48,089 nucleotides of DNA. Source: Candidatus Methylomirabilis lanthanidiphila (GTDB lineage Bacteria; Methylomirabilota; Methylomirabilia; Methylomirabilales; Methylomirabilaceae). The translations under genes were made by a program, and so were the position numbers. The notes under the pieces are model-generated. The model was not told the DNA's origin. It worked only from the letters and a program-made list of their open reading frames with translations, and did no database searches. The stretch is taken from contig CABIKM010000045.1 in the NCBI GenBank assembly GCA_902196205.1, positions 1 to 48,089 of the forward strand. The letters are read 5' to 3'. This document shows positions 24,005 to 32,649 of this stretch, piece by piece (position 1 is the first letter of the stretch; every line of letters begins with the position of its first letter).

Positions 24005-26419
24005 TCATGCCGCTCCGCCCATGGACACGCCATGGGGATACAACTCAACAATGGTGGCGCCGATCCCACCCTCCCGATAATCAGCTACTCGAAAGCGTTC
24101 GACCAGCGGATGGTCCGCAAGCAACTCCATGACGGTTTTTCTGAGGATTCCCGAGCCCTTTCCATGGATGATACGAACAGTAGGCAGTCCGACGATAAAT
24201 GCATCTCCGACATACTGGTCAAGACGACGAGCCGCTTCAATTGCATCACATCCGATCAGATTCAGCTCGGTTGTGACGTCGTCCTGCGCCCTGGACAGCC
24301 GGATCGGCCTGCTCGTTTCACCCAGACCGGCGTCGCCATAAGACGCCACCGCCTCCAGAGGGACCCGCACCTTCCCAAGCGGAAGCCGGATCTCTACGAT
24401 GCCGGCAGACGACGGTTTCCCGATCACGATTCCGCGTTGCCCAAGTCCCTTGATGACCACCTCCTGCCCGTCTCGTACTGACGCCGCGTCAATGCTTCGT
24501 ACAACGCGGTCCGAACCGATCATGTCGTCGAGCTTGGCCTTCGTCTGCCGCTCGAGGTCGATAAGCCGTTGCCGGACCTGCTGTGCCGACCGCCCGCGCG
24601 ACTGCGCCGACCTGAACTCCCGGAGGAGGTGATCGATCTCCGATCGGGCCTCAGCAACCGCACCCTCGGTCTGTTCGCAGGCGCGACGGTACAGTTGCTC
24701 AGCCTCAGCTCGCGCCGCGTCCCGCCGCGCCTCAGTCTCGCTGCGCGCCTTGGCGGTCTCGGTCGCGTCCCGGGTCAGCGCCTCACGCTCTACGGCGAGT
24801 CGTTGGTGCTCACCCTCCAGTTGATCCAGCAGCAGCCGCAACGGATCGCGTCCTTCGCCGAGCAGCCTTTCGGCCTGCCGGATGACGCTCGGAGGCAACC
24901 CGACCCGAGAGGCGATCGCCAAGCCGTGACTGCGACCAGAAAGTCCAACTAATAATTTATACAGCGGTCTCAGCGTGTCAAGATCGAACTCGACGCAGCC
25001 GTTTTCGATGCGAGGGTGGGAATAGGCATGGGCCTTGATGGCGTCCAGGTGCGTCGTCGCGACGACCAACGCGCCTCGCTCCAGCAGCGCATCCAGGATC
25101 GCGATGCCCAGGCACGCCCCCTCCACCGGGTCGGTGCCGGCGCCCAGTTCGTCGAGCAATACCAGGGTCCCGGGGTGCACCGCGTCAAGAATACGCCGAA
25201 TCTGGCTGATATGCGAGGAGAAGGTGCTCAAGCTTTGCTCAATGCTCTGCTCATCTCCGATGTCCGCCAGAACGCCGCTGAAAAAGGGGACCTCTGAGTC
25301 CGGAGAGGCCGGCAGATGCAGGCCGGCCTGCGCCATCAGCGAGAGCAGACCCGCGGTCTTTAAGGCGACCGTTTTGCCGCCGGTATTCGGTCCGGTAATG
25401 AGCAGGGCATCAAAGCCGTCGCCAAGACGCAGGTCGATCGGGATCGTCTGATGGGTCCCGGCTGCGTTTGCCCGTTCGAGTAAGAGGGGATGCCTGGCCT
25501 CCTTAAGCAGCAGCGGGCCCGCGTCCTTCAAGGCGACAGGGGCGCAGCGCAGCGCGTCGGCAAATCGGGCGGCGGCGCATCGGACGTCCAGGTCGGCCGT
25601 CAGGAGAATTGTCGAGAGCACGGCATCGGCCTTCGATCGGAGAGACGCGGTGAGCGCGGCCAGCACCCGTCTGATCTCCTCCGCTTCAGATCGCTGCAGC
25701 AGCCGCACGTGGTTATTGAGCTCGACTACCTCTTGAGGCTCCAGGAAGATCGTGACGCCGCTGACCGACCGATCCTGGACGACGCCCTTCAGGGCGGTCC
25801 GGTAGTTCGGTTTGACAGGGATCACGTACCGCTCGTTTCGAATGGTCACAAGCGGCTCCGCGAGGCAGGGCTGAACGGCAGGGGCCGTCAGCAACGACTG
25901 TAATCGGGTATGGATCAGGTGGCGGAGTTCATGGAGTCGTAGCCGAAGCTGGTTGAGCTTTCGGCTGGCGGTGTCCTTGATCTCTCCGGTCGCCTCTATT
26001 GCCGCGTGAATCGCTTCTACCAGGTCGGTGTGATCATCCAGTCGGGAGCCGATCGCATGCAGCAATGGACACAGCTCCCTGGAGCGGGCGATTGTGCGGC
26101 GGATCTCGGCCGCCGCTTCCAGCGATACGGCGACCCTGACCAGATCGATGGCCGCAAGTACGGCCCCTTCCGGTCGAGATTGCCGAAGCGACTCCCTGAT
26201 GTCGCGCAATTGGTCAAATGGAAGCGCGACCTCTCTGGACAGCAGCACCCGGAATTCTTCGACCTCATTCCGGACTTGCTGCGCTTCTTCCAGCGTGGGG
26301 AGCGGGTGGATATCTTGTGATAACTCTCGGCCCAGGGGCGATCCGGCCTTGGCGGCCAGTCTGGTTTGAATGGCGGGCCACTCCAGGACCTCGAGGGTAT
26401 GCTGGTCAATCCGATTCAT
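24005..26419 (-). CDS. mutS2: MutS2 endonuclease / ribosome rescue ATPase
   Basis: An 804-residue MutS2 protein, not the mismatch-repair MutS: it lacks the mismatch-recognition N-domain, starting MNRIDQHTLEVLEWPAIQTR. The ATPase has Walker A GPNTGGKTVALKTAG (about residue 340) and LLDELGAGTDP. A long coiled coil follows, then a KOW-like segment and the C-terminal Smr nuclease domain (LNLIGCDAIEAARRLDQYV, RIIHGKGSGILRKTV). MutS2 suppresses recombination in some species and acts on collided ribosomes in others. It sits between yqeY and dnaG, so may be expressed with them. Confidence 0.96.
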   Translation of the reverse strand: MNRIDQHTLEVLEWPAIQTRLAAKAGSPLGRELSQDIHPLPTLEEAQQVRNEVEEFRVLLSREVALPFDQLRDIRESLRQSRPEGAVLAAIDLVRVAVSLEAAAEIRRTIARSRELCPLLHAIGSRLDDHTDLVEAIHAAIEATGEIKDTASRKLNQLRLRLHELRHLIHTRLQSLLTAPAVQPCLAEPLVTIRNERYVIPVKPNYRTALKGVVQDRSVSGVTIFLEPQEVVELNNHVRLLQRSEAEEIRRVLAALTASLRSKADAVLSTILLTADLDVRCAAARFADALRCAPVALKDAGPLLLKEARHPLLLERANAAGTHQTIPIDLRLGDGFDALLITGPNTGGKTVALKTAGLLSLMAQAGLHLPASPDSEVPFFSGVLADIGDEQSIEQSLSTFSSHISQIRRILDAVHPGTLVLLDELGAGTDPVEGACLGIAILDALLERGALVVATTHLDAIKAHAYSHPRIENGCVEFDLDTLRPLYKLLVGLSGRSHGLAIASRVGLPPSVIRQAERLLGEGRDPLRLLLDQLEGEHQRLAVEREALTRDATETAKARSETEARRDAARAEAEQLYRRACEQTEGAVAEARSEIDHLLREFRSAQSRGRSAQQVRQRLIDLERQTKAKLDDMIGSDRVVRSIDAASVRDGQEVVIKGLGQRGIVIGKPSSAGIVEIRLPLGKVRVPLEAVASYGDAGLGETSRPIRLSRAQDDVTTELNLIGCDAIEAARRLDQYVGDAFIVGLPTVRIIHGKGSGILRKTVMELLADHPLVERFRVADYREGGIGATIVELYPHGVSMGGAA

Positions 26420-26475
26420 TAGACGTGGGGGCCCCCGGATGTCCGGCGACCGCATCGGCACACCCTAAAATAGCG

Positions 26476-26499
26476 AGGGGACTCGTTGTCGAGTCCCCT
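26476..26499 (-). terminator. Hairpin downstream of yqeY
   Basis: AGGGGACTCG and CGAGTCCCCT form a perfect 10-bp stem around a TTGT loop. On the minus strand it is followed by CGCTATTTT, a weak T-tract. It lies between yqeY and mutS2, and so would end or attenuate the rpsU-yqeY transcript. Confidence 0.65.
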
Positions 26500-26552
26500 G
26501 AACGATCTACCCCTGAACGGGGTCCGCTCACAATGAGACGATCGCGCGGTTA

Positions 26553-27005
26553 TCACCGCTGTGATAATGCCTCCTTGACCAGTTGACTGGCTACCTTTCC
26601 ATCAGCCCGGCCTGCGATCTCCGGCATCAGGACCGCCATGACCTTGCCCATGTCCTTCAGAGAGCTCGCCTGCGCCGTGAGAAGCGCCTCCTCAATCTTG
26701 CTTCGAAGCTCTTCCGGAGAGAGCGGAGGGGGCAGGTAGGCCTCGAGGAGCGTCAACTCGGCCTCCTCCTTGGCAGCCAGCTCATCTCGCCCCCCCTTCC
26801 TGAACTGTTCGATCGCCTCTTTTCGGGTTTTGCAAGACGCAATGACTGCCTGGATGATTTCTGCGTCGTCTAACTCTCCGCGCCTTTCTATTTCTCGATT
26901 CTTGATAAGCGCGTACAGAAGCCGAAGCACCGACGTCCTCAACCGATCCCCGCTCTTGAGGGCTGTCTTGAGGTCTTCGGCCAATCGCGCCTTTAACACG
27001 CCCAC
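26553..27005 (-). CDS. yqeY: GatB/YqeY domain protein
   Basis: A 150-residue YqeY-family protein: KARLAEDLKTALKSGDRLRT, VLRLLYALIKNREIERRGEL, EAYLPPPLSPEELRSKIEEA and DMGKVMAVLMPEIAGRADGK. The domain resembles the tRNA-binding tail of GatB, but the cellular function of the standalone protein is not settled. It begins at GTG 27005, 3 bp after the rpsU stop; a second GTG two codons in (VLKARLAEDL) fits the family start equally well. Confidence 0.93.
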   Translation of the reverse strand: MGVLKARLAEDLKTALKSGDRLRTSVLRLLYALIKNREIERRGELDDAEIIQAVIASCKTRKEAIEQFRKGGRDELAAKEEAELTLLEAYLPPPLSPEELRSKIEEALLTAQASSLKDMGKVMAVLMPEIAGRADGKVASQLVKEALSQR

Positions 27006-27008
27006 GTT

Positions 27009-27206
27009 CTACTCGGCACCGAAGCGGACGCGCTTCGCCGCCTTCTTTCTGGCGGCTATCGATTTTTTCTTCCGCTTGACACTAGGCTTCTCATAATGCT
27101 CGCGCTTGCGAAGTTCAGACAACACCCCGGCCTTCTCGCACTGTTTCTTGAAACGGCGGAGGGCGCCCTCGAACGACTCGTCCTCCTTTACCGTCACACT
27201 CGCCAT
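27009..27206 (-). CDS. rpsU: Small ribosomal protein S21 (bS21)
   Basis: A 65-residue basic protein with the S21 pattern: [40 protein letters not shown], followed by a Lys/Arg-rich tail ([15 protein letters not shown]). It sits at the head of the macromolecular synthesis block yqeY-mutS2-dnaG-rpoD. A sigma-70 promoter is 100 bp upstream. Confidence 0.97.
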   Translation of the reverse strand: MASVTVKEDESFEGALRRFKKQCEKAGVLSELRKREHYEKPSVKRKKKSIAARKKAAKRVRFGAE

Positions 27207-27305
27207 CCCCTTTACACCCCCTTGTCAATCGCGATGAGATTAGCTACGGTTTGACATGCCCCCCTGTGAACGTTGGAATCTGCCGCGTGAAGTGTAAGTT
27301 ACTAA

Positions 27306-27335
27306 AAGATAGCATCCTTTACACATACATGTCAA
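27306..27335 (-). promoter_or_regulatory. Sigma-70 promoter of rpsU
   Basis: On the minus strand TTGACA (27335-27330) and TATCTT (27311-27306) have an 18-bp spacer in an AT-rich stretch. The predicted leader before rpsU is about 95 nt. The same -10 hexamer, TATCTT, is found in the dnaK promoter. Confidence 0.75.
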
Positions 27336-27354
27336 TATTTTTACCGGCAATGGG

Positions 27355-27573
27355 TCACTGCGCGGCCTCGACAACAGCGACCTTCTTCATGACGTCACCG
27401 CGCTTGATCTTCGTGACGATATCCATCCCCTCTACGACTTGGCCGAACACCGTGTACCTGCCATCGAGCATGGACAGGGGCGCCAGGGCGATATAGAACT
27501 GACTCCCGGTGCTGTTGGGCGCAGCGGTCTTCGCCATGGCGACCGCTCCGGTCAGGTGTTTGCGGGCATTCAC
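27355..27573 (-). pseudogene. Cyclophilin fragment, C-terminal part only
   Basis: The 72-residue frame reads GAVAMAKTAAPNSTGSQFYI, LDGRYTVFGQVVEGMDIVTKI, the second half of a cyclophilin-type peptidyl-prolyl isomerase. The first half, with the catalytic Arg region FHRV, is missing; a short MNARKHLT sequence stands in its place. It follows the intact cyclophilin gene by 18 bp and may be what remains of a second gene after a deletion. It is a different paralogue, since the residues around GSQFYI differ. Confidence 0.75.
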
Positions 27574-27591
27574 CTCATCCTTTGACTATCG

Positions 27592-28191
27592 CTATTCTCG
27601 AACAATGGTCACTTTGGTCATTTTCACATCTTCGAGCGGTCGATCATTGCTGTCGCGGGGAACGTTGCTAATAGCGATGGCCACATCAAGACCTTCTACG
27701 ATTTCACCGAAGACTGAGTGCTTGCCGTCTAGAAACGGAGTAGGCGCAACGGTGAGAAAAAATTGACTGCCGTTGGTGCCGGGGCCCGCATTAGCCATAG
27801 AAAGCATTCCAGGTTTAGAATGGTTGAGATCTTTATGAAACTCGTCGTCGAAACGATAGCCGGGGCCACCGCGGCCTGTGCCCGTGGGGTCGCCGCCTTG
27901 AATCATGAATTTGGGAATAACACGGTGAAAAATAAGCCCATCAAAGTAATGGGATTTCCCCTTTTTCCCAGTGTAAGGATCGGTCCATTCTTTCTTTCCC
28001 TCAGCGAGCTCGATGAAATTGGTCACCGTCTTTGGAGCCTCTTTTTCGAACAATTTGATTTTGATTTTACCCTTTGTAGTTTCCATTATTGCGTATAACA
28101 CTTTGCCTCCTTGTTTTTGTTCTGTTTTGGCGTAGCCGATTGTTGGAATTGCTAAACTCAGCAGAATAGATACAATCAATACGCGAACCAT
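27592..28191 (-). CDS. Secreted peptidyl-prolyl cis-trans isomerase, cyclophilin type
   Basis: A 199-residue cyclophilin with a signal peptide (MVRVLIVSILLSLAIPTIGYA) that should place it in the periplasm. The catalytic segment FHRVIPKFMIQGGDPTGTGRG and NGSQFFLTVAPTPFLDGKHS are intact, so it should be active on prolyl bonds of exported proteins. I use the ATG at 28191 because it starts the signal peptide; the upstream frame has none. Its low-GC, AT-richer sequence differs from the genes around it, which hints at later acquisition. Confidence 0.9.
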   Translation of the reverse strand: MVRVLIVSILLSLAIPTIGYAKTEQKQGGKVLYAIMETTKGKIKIKLFEKEAPKTVTNFIELAEGKKEWTDPYTGKKGKSHYFDGLIFHRVIPKFMIQGGDPTGTGRGGPGYRFDDEFHKDLNHSKPGMLSMANAGPGTNGSQFFLTVAPTPFLDGKHSVFGEIVEGLDVAIAISNVPRDSNDRPLEDVKMTKVTIVRE

Positions 28192-28855
28192 ATTGTGCTC
28201 CCCTTTATTATTTTCTGAGTTAGGGTGACCAACGTGCTTTGTAATAATTTGCTCGATTAACGGTGAGACGTCTCCCGCCGGTGCCGTCGGCATTCATAAT
28301 GAAAATTACTACTGTCCAGTTATCAATCGAACAATAACAACTGGTTACAGCCCTCGTCCTCCACGGTCGCCCCCGGCGTGAGCGTAAGTGCTTGGATCAA
28401 GGGTATGCGTTCAAATAGAGTCACGCTGAGCACCTGAAGAATTGTGTAGAGGCTGTGGTGGAGCCGGGGTTGCATCGCGCGCAGCTACGTCTCGATGTTG
28501 CGGAGACTTTCGCGATAAGTCAACTACAGGTAATATTCCCTAGCAATCACCTTCCGGCGAAGTCTCTGGAGAATCGACATTCCACATGGCCTAGACTACG
28601 CATCTGACATTTTGTGAAGTTGTCATCACTCAGACCGTCCGAAGCCACACCGGGCTGATTACGCAGAAACTACCTCTGTCAGTTTGAGGTGTCAATCGAA
28701 TTATGGGTCTTGAGAAAACGGGCGCAGCAGGTAGCATCCCTCCCGCATCAACTCCCTGCTACCAGGAGCCGCTGGCGGCGCCTCCTCCACCAGGTCCTCT
28801 AACCCGACTAATCGCAAGATTGCCAGCGGATTCACATAGGTCCGGCCGGGTTGGA
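28192..28855. other. Gene-poor stretch with a transposase remnant
   Basis: Apart from the IS4-type transposase remnant at 28323-28545, I see no gene between the cyclophilin and lipoprotein genes. The sequence from 28550 to 28700 has no clear frame or terminal inverted repeat. Confidence 0.6.
28323..28545 (-). mobile_element. Internally deleted IS4-family transposase remnant
   Basis: On the minus strand one frame reads LTYRESLRNIET, a stop (TAG), LRAMQPRLHH, then SLYTILQVLSVTLFERIPLI and CNQLLLFD followed by TGA at 28325-28323. LTYRESLRDIE..L is the N-terminal and SLYTILQ.LSVTLFEK..L the C-terminal signature of a common IS4-type transposase. About 250 residues of catalytic core between them are missing, yet the frame is kept across the join. 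Ends of the element are not recognisable. Confidence 0.8.
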
Positions 28856-29491
28856 TTACGGCCCGCGCCTGATCTCGAACTCAAACAGCAGCAACTGTTC
28901 GGCCGACCCGATATAGAACGAACCGAGCTCCAGGATGACCGCCTTGGCGGCAGGATCAAGCGATGGAAAGAGGAGCAAGCCCTCCCGATCGAGTTTCGGA
29001 GGCACAACGATGTAGCTGGTCAACACCGTCTCCTCAAACACTCGCAGAACCTTTGCCGACTCTCCCTTTTCGGAAAAGAGGCTATACAGCTCATCATAGG
29101 AAATCGCCGCCAAGCGGCGATCCTGCTGATCGACCAATGCGGCCTGGCCCGGGTCGAAATTGATACGATCCTGGCCCACATTCTGGATTCGCAGAATGAA
29201 CGCGAGAAGACCTTTCGTTCGTCTCGGGAATATCTTAAACGGATCCGGTAGGGTTGTTCGCCGGGTGTAGTACGCCTCGAGGCCCTTCGGCGTCAAAGGC
29301 TCAACGGTGACGGTCGCGCCCGGAAGGGTCGCAATGATCAGATCGCCCTGAGCCCGCAATGTGGGCAGACGTTGCACCCCTGGCCGCAGCGCCGATTCGC
29401 CGCTCCGGCCTGACGCGCATGCGGCCAGCGATACCACGACGATCAGGAGAAAAAAGCGGGCCAAAGGCCCGCTGCGAAATAAGGGCTTCAC
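28856..29491 (-). CDS. Putative lipoprotein
   Basis: A 211-residue protein with an N-terminal hydrophobic stretch and lipobox SLAAC (Cys25), so it should be anchored in a membrane after signal peptidase II. The mature part has beta-rich segments such as GLLAFILRIQNVGQDRINFD and YIVVPPKLDREGLLLFPSLD. I do not recognise a family. It precedes no obvious partner; htpX is just upstream on the same strand with a 24-bp gap, so they may share a transcript. Confidence 0.8.
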   Translation of the reverse strand: MKPLFRSGPLARFFLLIVVVSLAACASGRSGESALRPGVQRLPTLRAQGDLIIATLPGATVTVEPLTPKGLEAYYTRRTTLPDPFKIFPRRTKGLLAFILRIQNVGQDRINFDPGQAALVDQQDRRLAAISYDELYSLFSEKGESAKVLRVFEETVLTSYIVVPPKLDREGLLLFPSLDPAAKAVILELGSFYIGSAEQLLLFEFEIRRGP

Positions 29492-29515
29492 GCGCTACCG
29501 TATAGTCGAATTGCG

Positions 29516-30361
29516 TCAGGCCACAAGCGCTCGCAGGCGGGCAATGCGCTCCTCGATGGGCGGGTGGGTGGAGAAGAGCTTGAACAGGACGTCCCCGCGA
29601 AGCGGATTGACGATGAACAGGTGCGAGGTGGCAGGGTTCGCCTCCATGGGCAGACGGGTGGCGCCCGTCTCCAGCTTCTGAAGGGCCGCGGCCAGCGCAT
29701 ACGGCTTGTGGGTCAGTCGGGCGGCCGATTCGTCGGCATGGAACTCCCGTGACCGCGAGATCGCCAGTTGAATGAGGGTCGCTGCGATAGGGGCCAGGAT
29801 GGCCAGGAACAGAAATCCCGCACCCCCTCCGCGGTCTTCGTTATCGCGGCTGCCGCCGCCAAAGTACGGCATCCACATCGCCATCCTGGCCAGCATCACA
29901 ATCACACCGGCAAGCGTGGCCGCAATAGTGCTGATCAGCGTATCGCGATTTCGCACGTGGGCCAGCTCGTGCGCCATCACCCCTTCCAGTTCCTCCTCGT
30001 TGAGAATTCGGAGGATCCCGTGGGTGGCCGCGACGGCCGCATGTTCGGGGTCCCGCCCGGTCGCGAAGGCGTTTGGGGCCTCGGTGGGAATGATGTAGAT
30101 CCTGGGCATCGGCATTTGGGCCCTCAGCGTGAGTCCGTGGACCACTCTGTAGAGCCCGGGCGCCTCAGCCTCGGTGACGGGCTGGGCCCTGTACATCGCC
30201 AGGACGATCCGGTCCGAAAACCAATAGGCTCCGAAGTTCATGATGAAGGCCATGACGAAGGCCATGCTCATCCCGCGGCTTCCGCCAAAGTAGCCCCCGA
30301 TCAGGATCAACAGGCCGGTCAGCAGCCCGAGCAGCGCTGTGGTTTTCAAGGTATTATTCAT
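29516..30361 (-). CDS. htpX: Zinc metalloprotease HtpX
   Basis: HtpX is a heat-shock membrane protease that degrades misfolded membrane proteins. The 281-residue protein has two N-terminal membrane segments ([18 protein letters not shown] and [16 protein letters not shown]), the zinc motif [10 protein letters not shown], a further hydrophobic pair ([20 protein letters not shown] and [20 protein letters not shown]) and the third zinc ligand in [11 protein letters not shown]. It lies next to the chaperone cluster, which fits its heat-shock role, but has its own upstream gap with a possible promoter. Confidence 0.96.
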   Translation of the reverse strand: MNNTLKTTALLGLLTGLLILIGGYFGGSRGMSMAFVMAFIMNFGAYWFSDRIVLAMYRAQPVTEAEAPGLYRVVHGLTLRAQMPMPRIYIIPTEAPNAFATGRDPEHAAVAATHGILRILNEEELEGVMAHELAHVRNRDTLISTIAATLAGVIVMLARMAMWMPYFGGGSRDNEDRGGGAGFLFLAILAPIAATLIQLAISRSREFHADESAARLTHKPYALAAALQKLETGATRLPMEANPATSHLFIVNPLRGDVLFKLFSTHPPIEERIARLRALVA

Positions 30362-30424
30362 GTGCCCTCACCCTCCTTGATGCAACGCGGAGGTTGGTGT
30401 ATATCCGCGCTGATCTCACATTCT

Positions 30425-30459
30425 TACTATACGCTAGTACAGCACTTCTACTCTGTCAA
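30425..30459 (-). promoter_or_regulatory. Possible htpX promoter with inverted repeat
   Basis: On the minus strand TTGACA (30459-30454) is a perfect -35. The -10 is poor: TAGCGT at 30436-30431 gives a 17-bp spacer. The inverted repeat TACTA (30425-30429) / TAGTA (30435-30439) overlaps it and could bind a repressor. Confidence 0.45.
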
Positions 30460-30507
30460 GGATAACCGGTTCCACGGCGATTCAGCCGGTTGACCGATCA
30501 TTGCCCT

Positions 30508-30891
30508 TTAGAGATTGGCTCGGCGAAGCAGGCCGCGTCTTCTGATCGGCACTAGTCCCTCCTCTTCGCGGCCCTCCCAGTGTTTCATCTCGGTATCGAA
30601 TTGTTCGGCCATCGCCCGCAGCAGTTCATTCATCTGGTGCTGCATCCGTTCCATCCGATCCCGCATGTTCAGAATGACCTCGACCCCGGCCAGATTTACG
30701 CCGAGCTCCTTCGTCAGCCGCAGGATCAGTTCAATCCGCTCGACATCCTCTTGCGAGTAGACCCGCGTGTTCCCCTCGGTACGGGCCGGCCGAAGGAGCC
30801 CTTCCCGCTCATAGACCCGAAGGGTCTGCGGATGGATATCGAACATCTCGGCTACGACGCTGATCGAATATCGACGACGCCGCTGCCCCAC
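30508..30891 (-). CDS. hspR: MerR-family regulator, HspR-like
   Basis: A 127-residue MerR-type DNA-binding protein: YSISVVAEMFDIHPQTLRVY, EREGLLRPARTEGNTRVYSQ, then ERIELILRLTKELGVNLAGV and a coiled coil. This is the HspR pattern, a repressor of dnaK operons. It is the fourth gene of the dnaK-hsp20-dnaJ-hspR block, 42 bp after dnaJ, the same context as hspR in actinobacteria. The usual HspR operator (CTTGAGT-N7-ACTCAAG) is not seen before dnaK, so the operator here may differ. Confidence 0.85.
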   Translation of the reverse strand: MGQRRRRYSISVVAEMFDIHPQTLRVYEREGLLRPARTEGNTRVYSQEDVERIELILRLTKELGVNLAGVEVILNMRDRMERMQHQMNELLRAMAEQFDTEMKHWEGREEEGLVPIRRRGLLRRANL

Positions 30892-30933
30892 CTTCGTCCC
30901 CCTTTCAGTTTCCCCGCGCCAATAAGAAGATCG

Positions 30934-32046
30934 TTACTTCTCGATTGCGCGCCTCGGATCTTCCGGATGCAGGCGCCCCAACTCGCGGAACAGCTCCTGC
31001 GATCGCGTATCGAGGTTCCGAGGCAACACAATCTTGATGGTGACGAACTGATCGCCGCGCCCCGGCCCCTTCAAGTGCGGCACCCCCATAGTACGGAGAC
31101 GAAAGACCTGCCCGCTGCTTGTCTCAGGGGGAATTCGCATCGAGGCCTTTCCGTCCACAGTCGGGACCTCGATCTTCGCCCCCAGCGCGGCCTCAGACAC
31201 GGAGATCGGCACCTCGCAGTAGATATTATCCCCCTTCCGTTCGAAGAAGGAGTGGGGGCGGACACGCGTCACGATGTAGAGGTCCCCCGACGGACCCCCC
31301 AGTCGTCCCGCATGGCCTTTACCCTGGACCCTGACGTTCGAGCCATTTTCTACACCTGGCGGGATTTTCACGGCGATTCGTTCGGCCTTGAGCACTGCCC
31401 CTGATCCATGACAGGAGTCGCACAGGGACGAGGGAAGCTTGCCGGTCCCACGGCACCTGGCGCACGCCTGATGTCCGCCAAAGAGCCCGGACCTCCCTCG
31501 CACCCGTCCGCTTCCTTCGCAGGCTGGACAGGCGTAAAACTGGCCCCCTGTTCTGCCTCCCGTCCCCGAACAGGAGGGACAAGGCGCGCGTCGCTGGAGG
31601 CTGATCTCGGTGGAGAGGCCACGAACCGCGTCTTCGAACTTCAGGTCGACGGCGTAATGGAGATCTTCGCCCTTTGAAGGCTCAGTCTGAGTCTCCTGCC
31701 CATGTCGGCCAAGGAGGTCAGAGAAGAGATCTTGTATCCCGCCTGGGCCCCCGAGGTCAAACCGGCTGAAGTCGAACCCGCCAGGCCCTGCTCCGGCCCG
31801 CCGGCCCGCCTCAGCCTCCGCGCCAAAGACCTGGTGCCCGAACTGGTCATACTGCTGGCGCTTGGCCTGGTTACTCAAGACCTCATACGCCTCGGTGATC
31901 TCCTTGAACTTCGCCTCGGCCGCCTTGTTGTTGGGGTTGACGTCAGGATGGTGCTTCCTGGCCAGGCGCCGATAGGCCTGCTTGATCTCCTTATCCGAGG
32001 AGCCCCTGCGAACGCCAAGGACCTCATAGTAGTCGCGCTTATTCAT
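30934..32046 (-). CDS. dnaJ: Chaperone DnaJ (Hsp40)
   Basis: A 370-residue type I DnaJ that delivers unfolded clients to DnaK. It has the J domain [18 protein letters not shown] with the HPD motif ([10 protein letters not shown]), a short Gly-rich region, the zinc domain with four CxxCxGxG-type repeats ([32 protein letters not shown]) and the C-terminal substrate domain. It follows hsp20 after a 128-bp gap containing an inverted repeat. Confidence 0.97.
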   Translation of the reverse strand: MNKRDYYEVLGVRRGSSDKEIKQAYRRLARKHHPDVNPNNKAAEAKFKEITEAYEVLSNQAKRQQYDQFGHQVFGAEAEAGRRAGAGPGGFDFSRFDLGGPGGIQDLFSDLLGRHGQETQTEPSKGEDLHYAVDLKFEDAVRGLSTEISLQRRAPCPSCSGTGGRTGGQFYACPACEGSGRVRGRSGLFGGHQACARCRGTGKLPSSLCDSCHGSGAVLKAERIAVKIPPGVENGSNVRVQGKGHAGRLGGPSGDLYIVTRVRPHSFFERKGDNIYCEVPISVSEAALGAKIEVPTVDGKASMRIPPETSSGQVFRLRTMGVPHLKGPGRGDQFVTIKIVLPRNLDTRSQELFRELGRLHPEDPRRAIEK

Positions 32047-32067
32047 GCTTGTACTGACTTAGGCGTC

Positions 32068-32145
32068 TAGGCTGAAGGCTGAAGGCTATACACGCCCGAC
32101 GTGTGAGTGATCACGTATGACGTACCCCTAGCAGCCTTCAGCCTA
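32068..32145. repeat. Inverted repeat between hsp20 and dnaJ
   Basis: TAGGCTGAAGGCT (32068-32080) is perfectly inverted at 32133-32145 around a 52-nt loop, and GCTGAAG is tandemly repeated within the left arm. It could form a hairpin in the dnaK-hsp20-dnaJ mRNA. Similar CAGC/TATCAGC-rich words are found at 19915-19960 and 22155-22190, so it belongs to a class of short intergenic repeats. Confidence 0.7.
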
Positions 32146-32174
32146 TCCGCCTTGTAGTTACCTTTTACGCCCTC

Positions 32175-32627
32175 TCACTTCACGTCGATCTTCACTTGTT
32201 TGGGTTTCGCCTCTTCCGCTTTCGGCATGGTGACCTCCAGCACGCCGTCCTTGAACACCGCCTTGATCTTGTCCTGCTGGACGACGGTGGGCAGGGTGAA
32301 GGCGCGCTGAAACGCCCCATATGAGCGCTCGATTCGAAGGTAATTTTCCTCCTGGACCTCGCGCTCGAACTTCCGCTCGCCCTTCAGCATCAGGGTGTTG
32401 TCCTGCACCTGGATGTCGATGTTGTCCCGGCTGACCCCGGGCAGTTCCGCCTTCATGACGATGCTGTCGATCGTCTCGAAGATATCCACGGCGGGCGACC
32501 ACATCGAGGTTGTCAAGCCCTCCTCGTCATCCGTGCGGGTCCTGGACAGCGTCTGATCGAACAGGCGGTTCATCCGTTCCTGAAGCGTCATCACGTCGCG
32601 GAATGGATCCCATCGAACGATCGCCAT
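32175..32627 (-). CDS. hsp20: Small heat-shock protein, Hsp20 family
   Basis: A 150-residue ATP-independent chaperone that holds unfolding proteins. It has the N-terminal MAIVRWDPFRDVMTLQERMN, the alpha-crystallin domain (MWSPAVDIFETIDSIVMKAE, LPGVSRDNIDIQVQDNTLML) and GVLEVTMPKAEEAKPKQVKI, with the conserved GVL motif. It sits 22 bp after dnaK and is likely on the same transcript. Confidence 0.96.
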   Translation of the reverse strand: MAIVRWDPFRDVMTLQERMNRLFDQTLSRTRTDDEEGLTTSMWSPAVDIFETIDSIVMKAELPGVSRDNIDIQVQDNTLMLKGERKFEREVQEENYLRIERSYGAFQRAFTLPTVVQQDKIKAVFKDGVLEVTMPKAEEAKPKQVKIDVK

Positions 32628-32649
32628 CTACGTTTCCTCCTTTCCTGTG

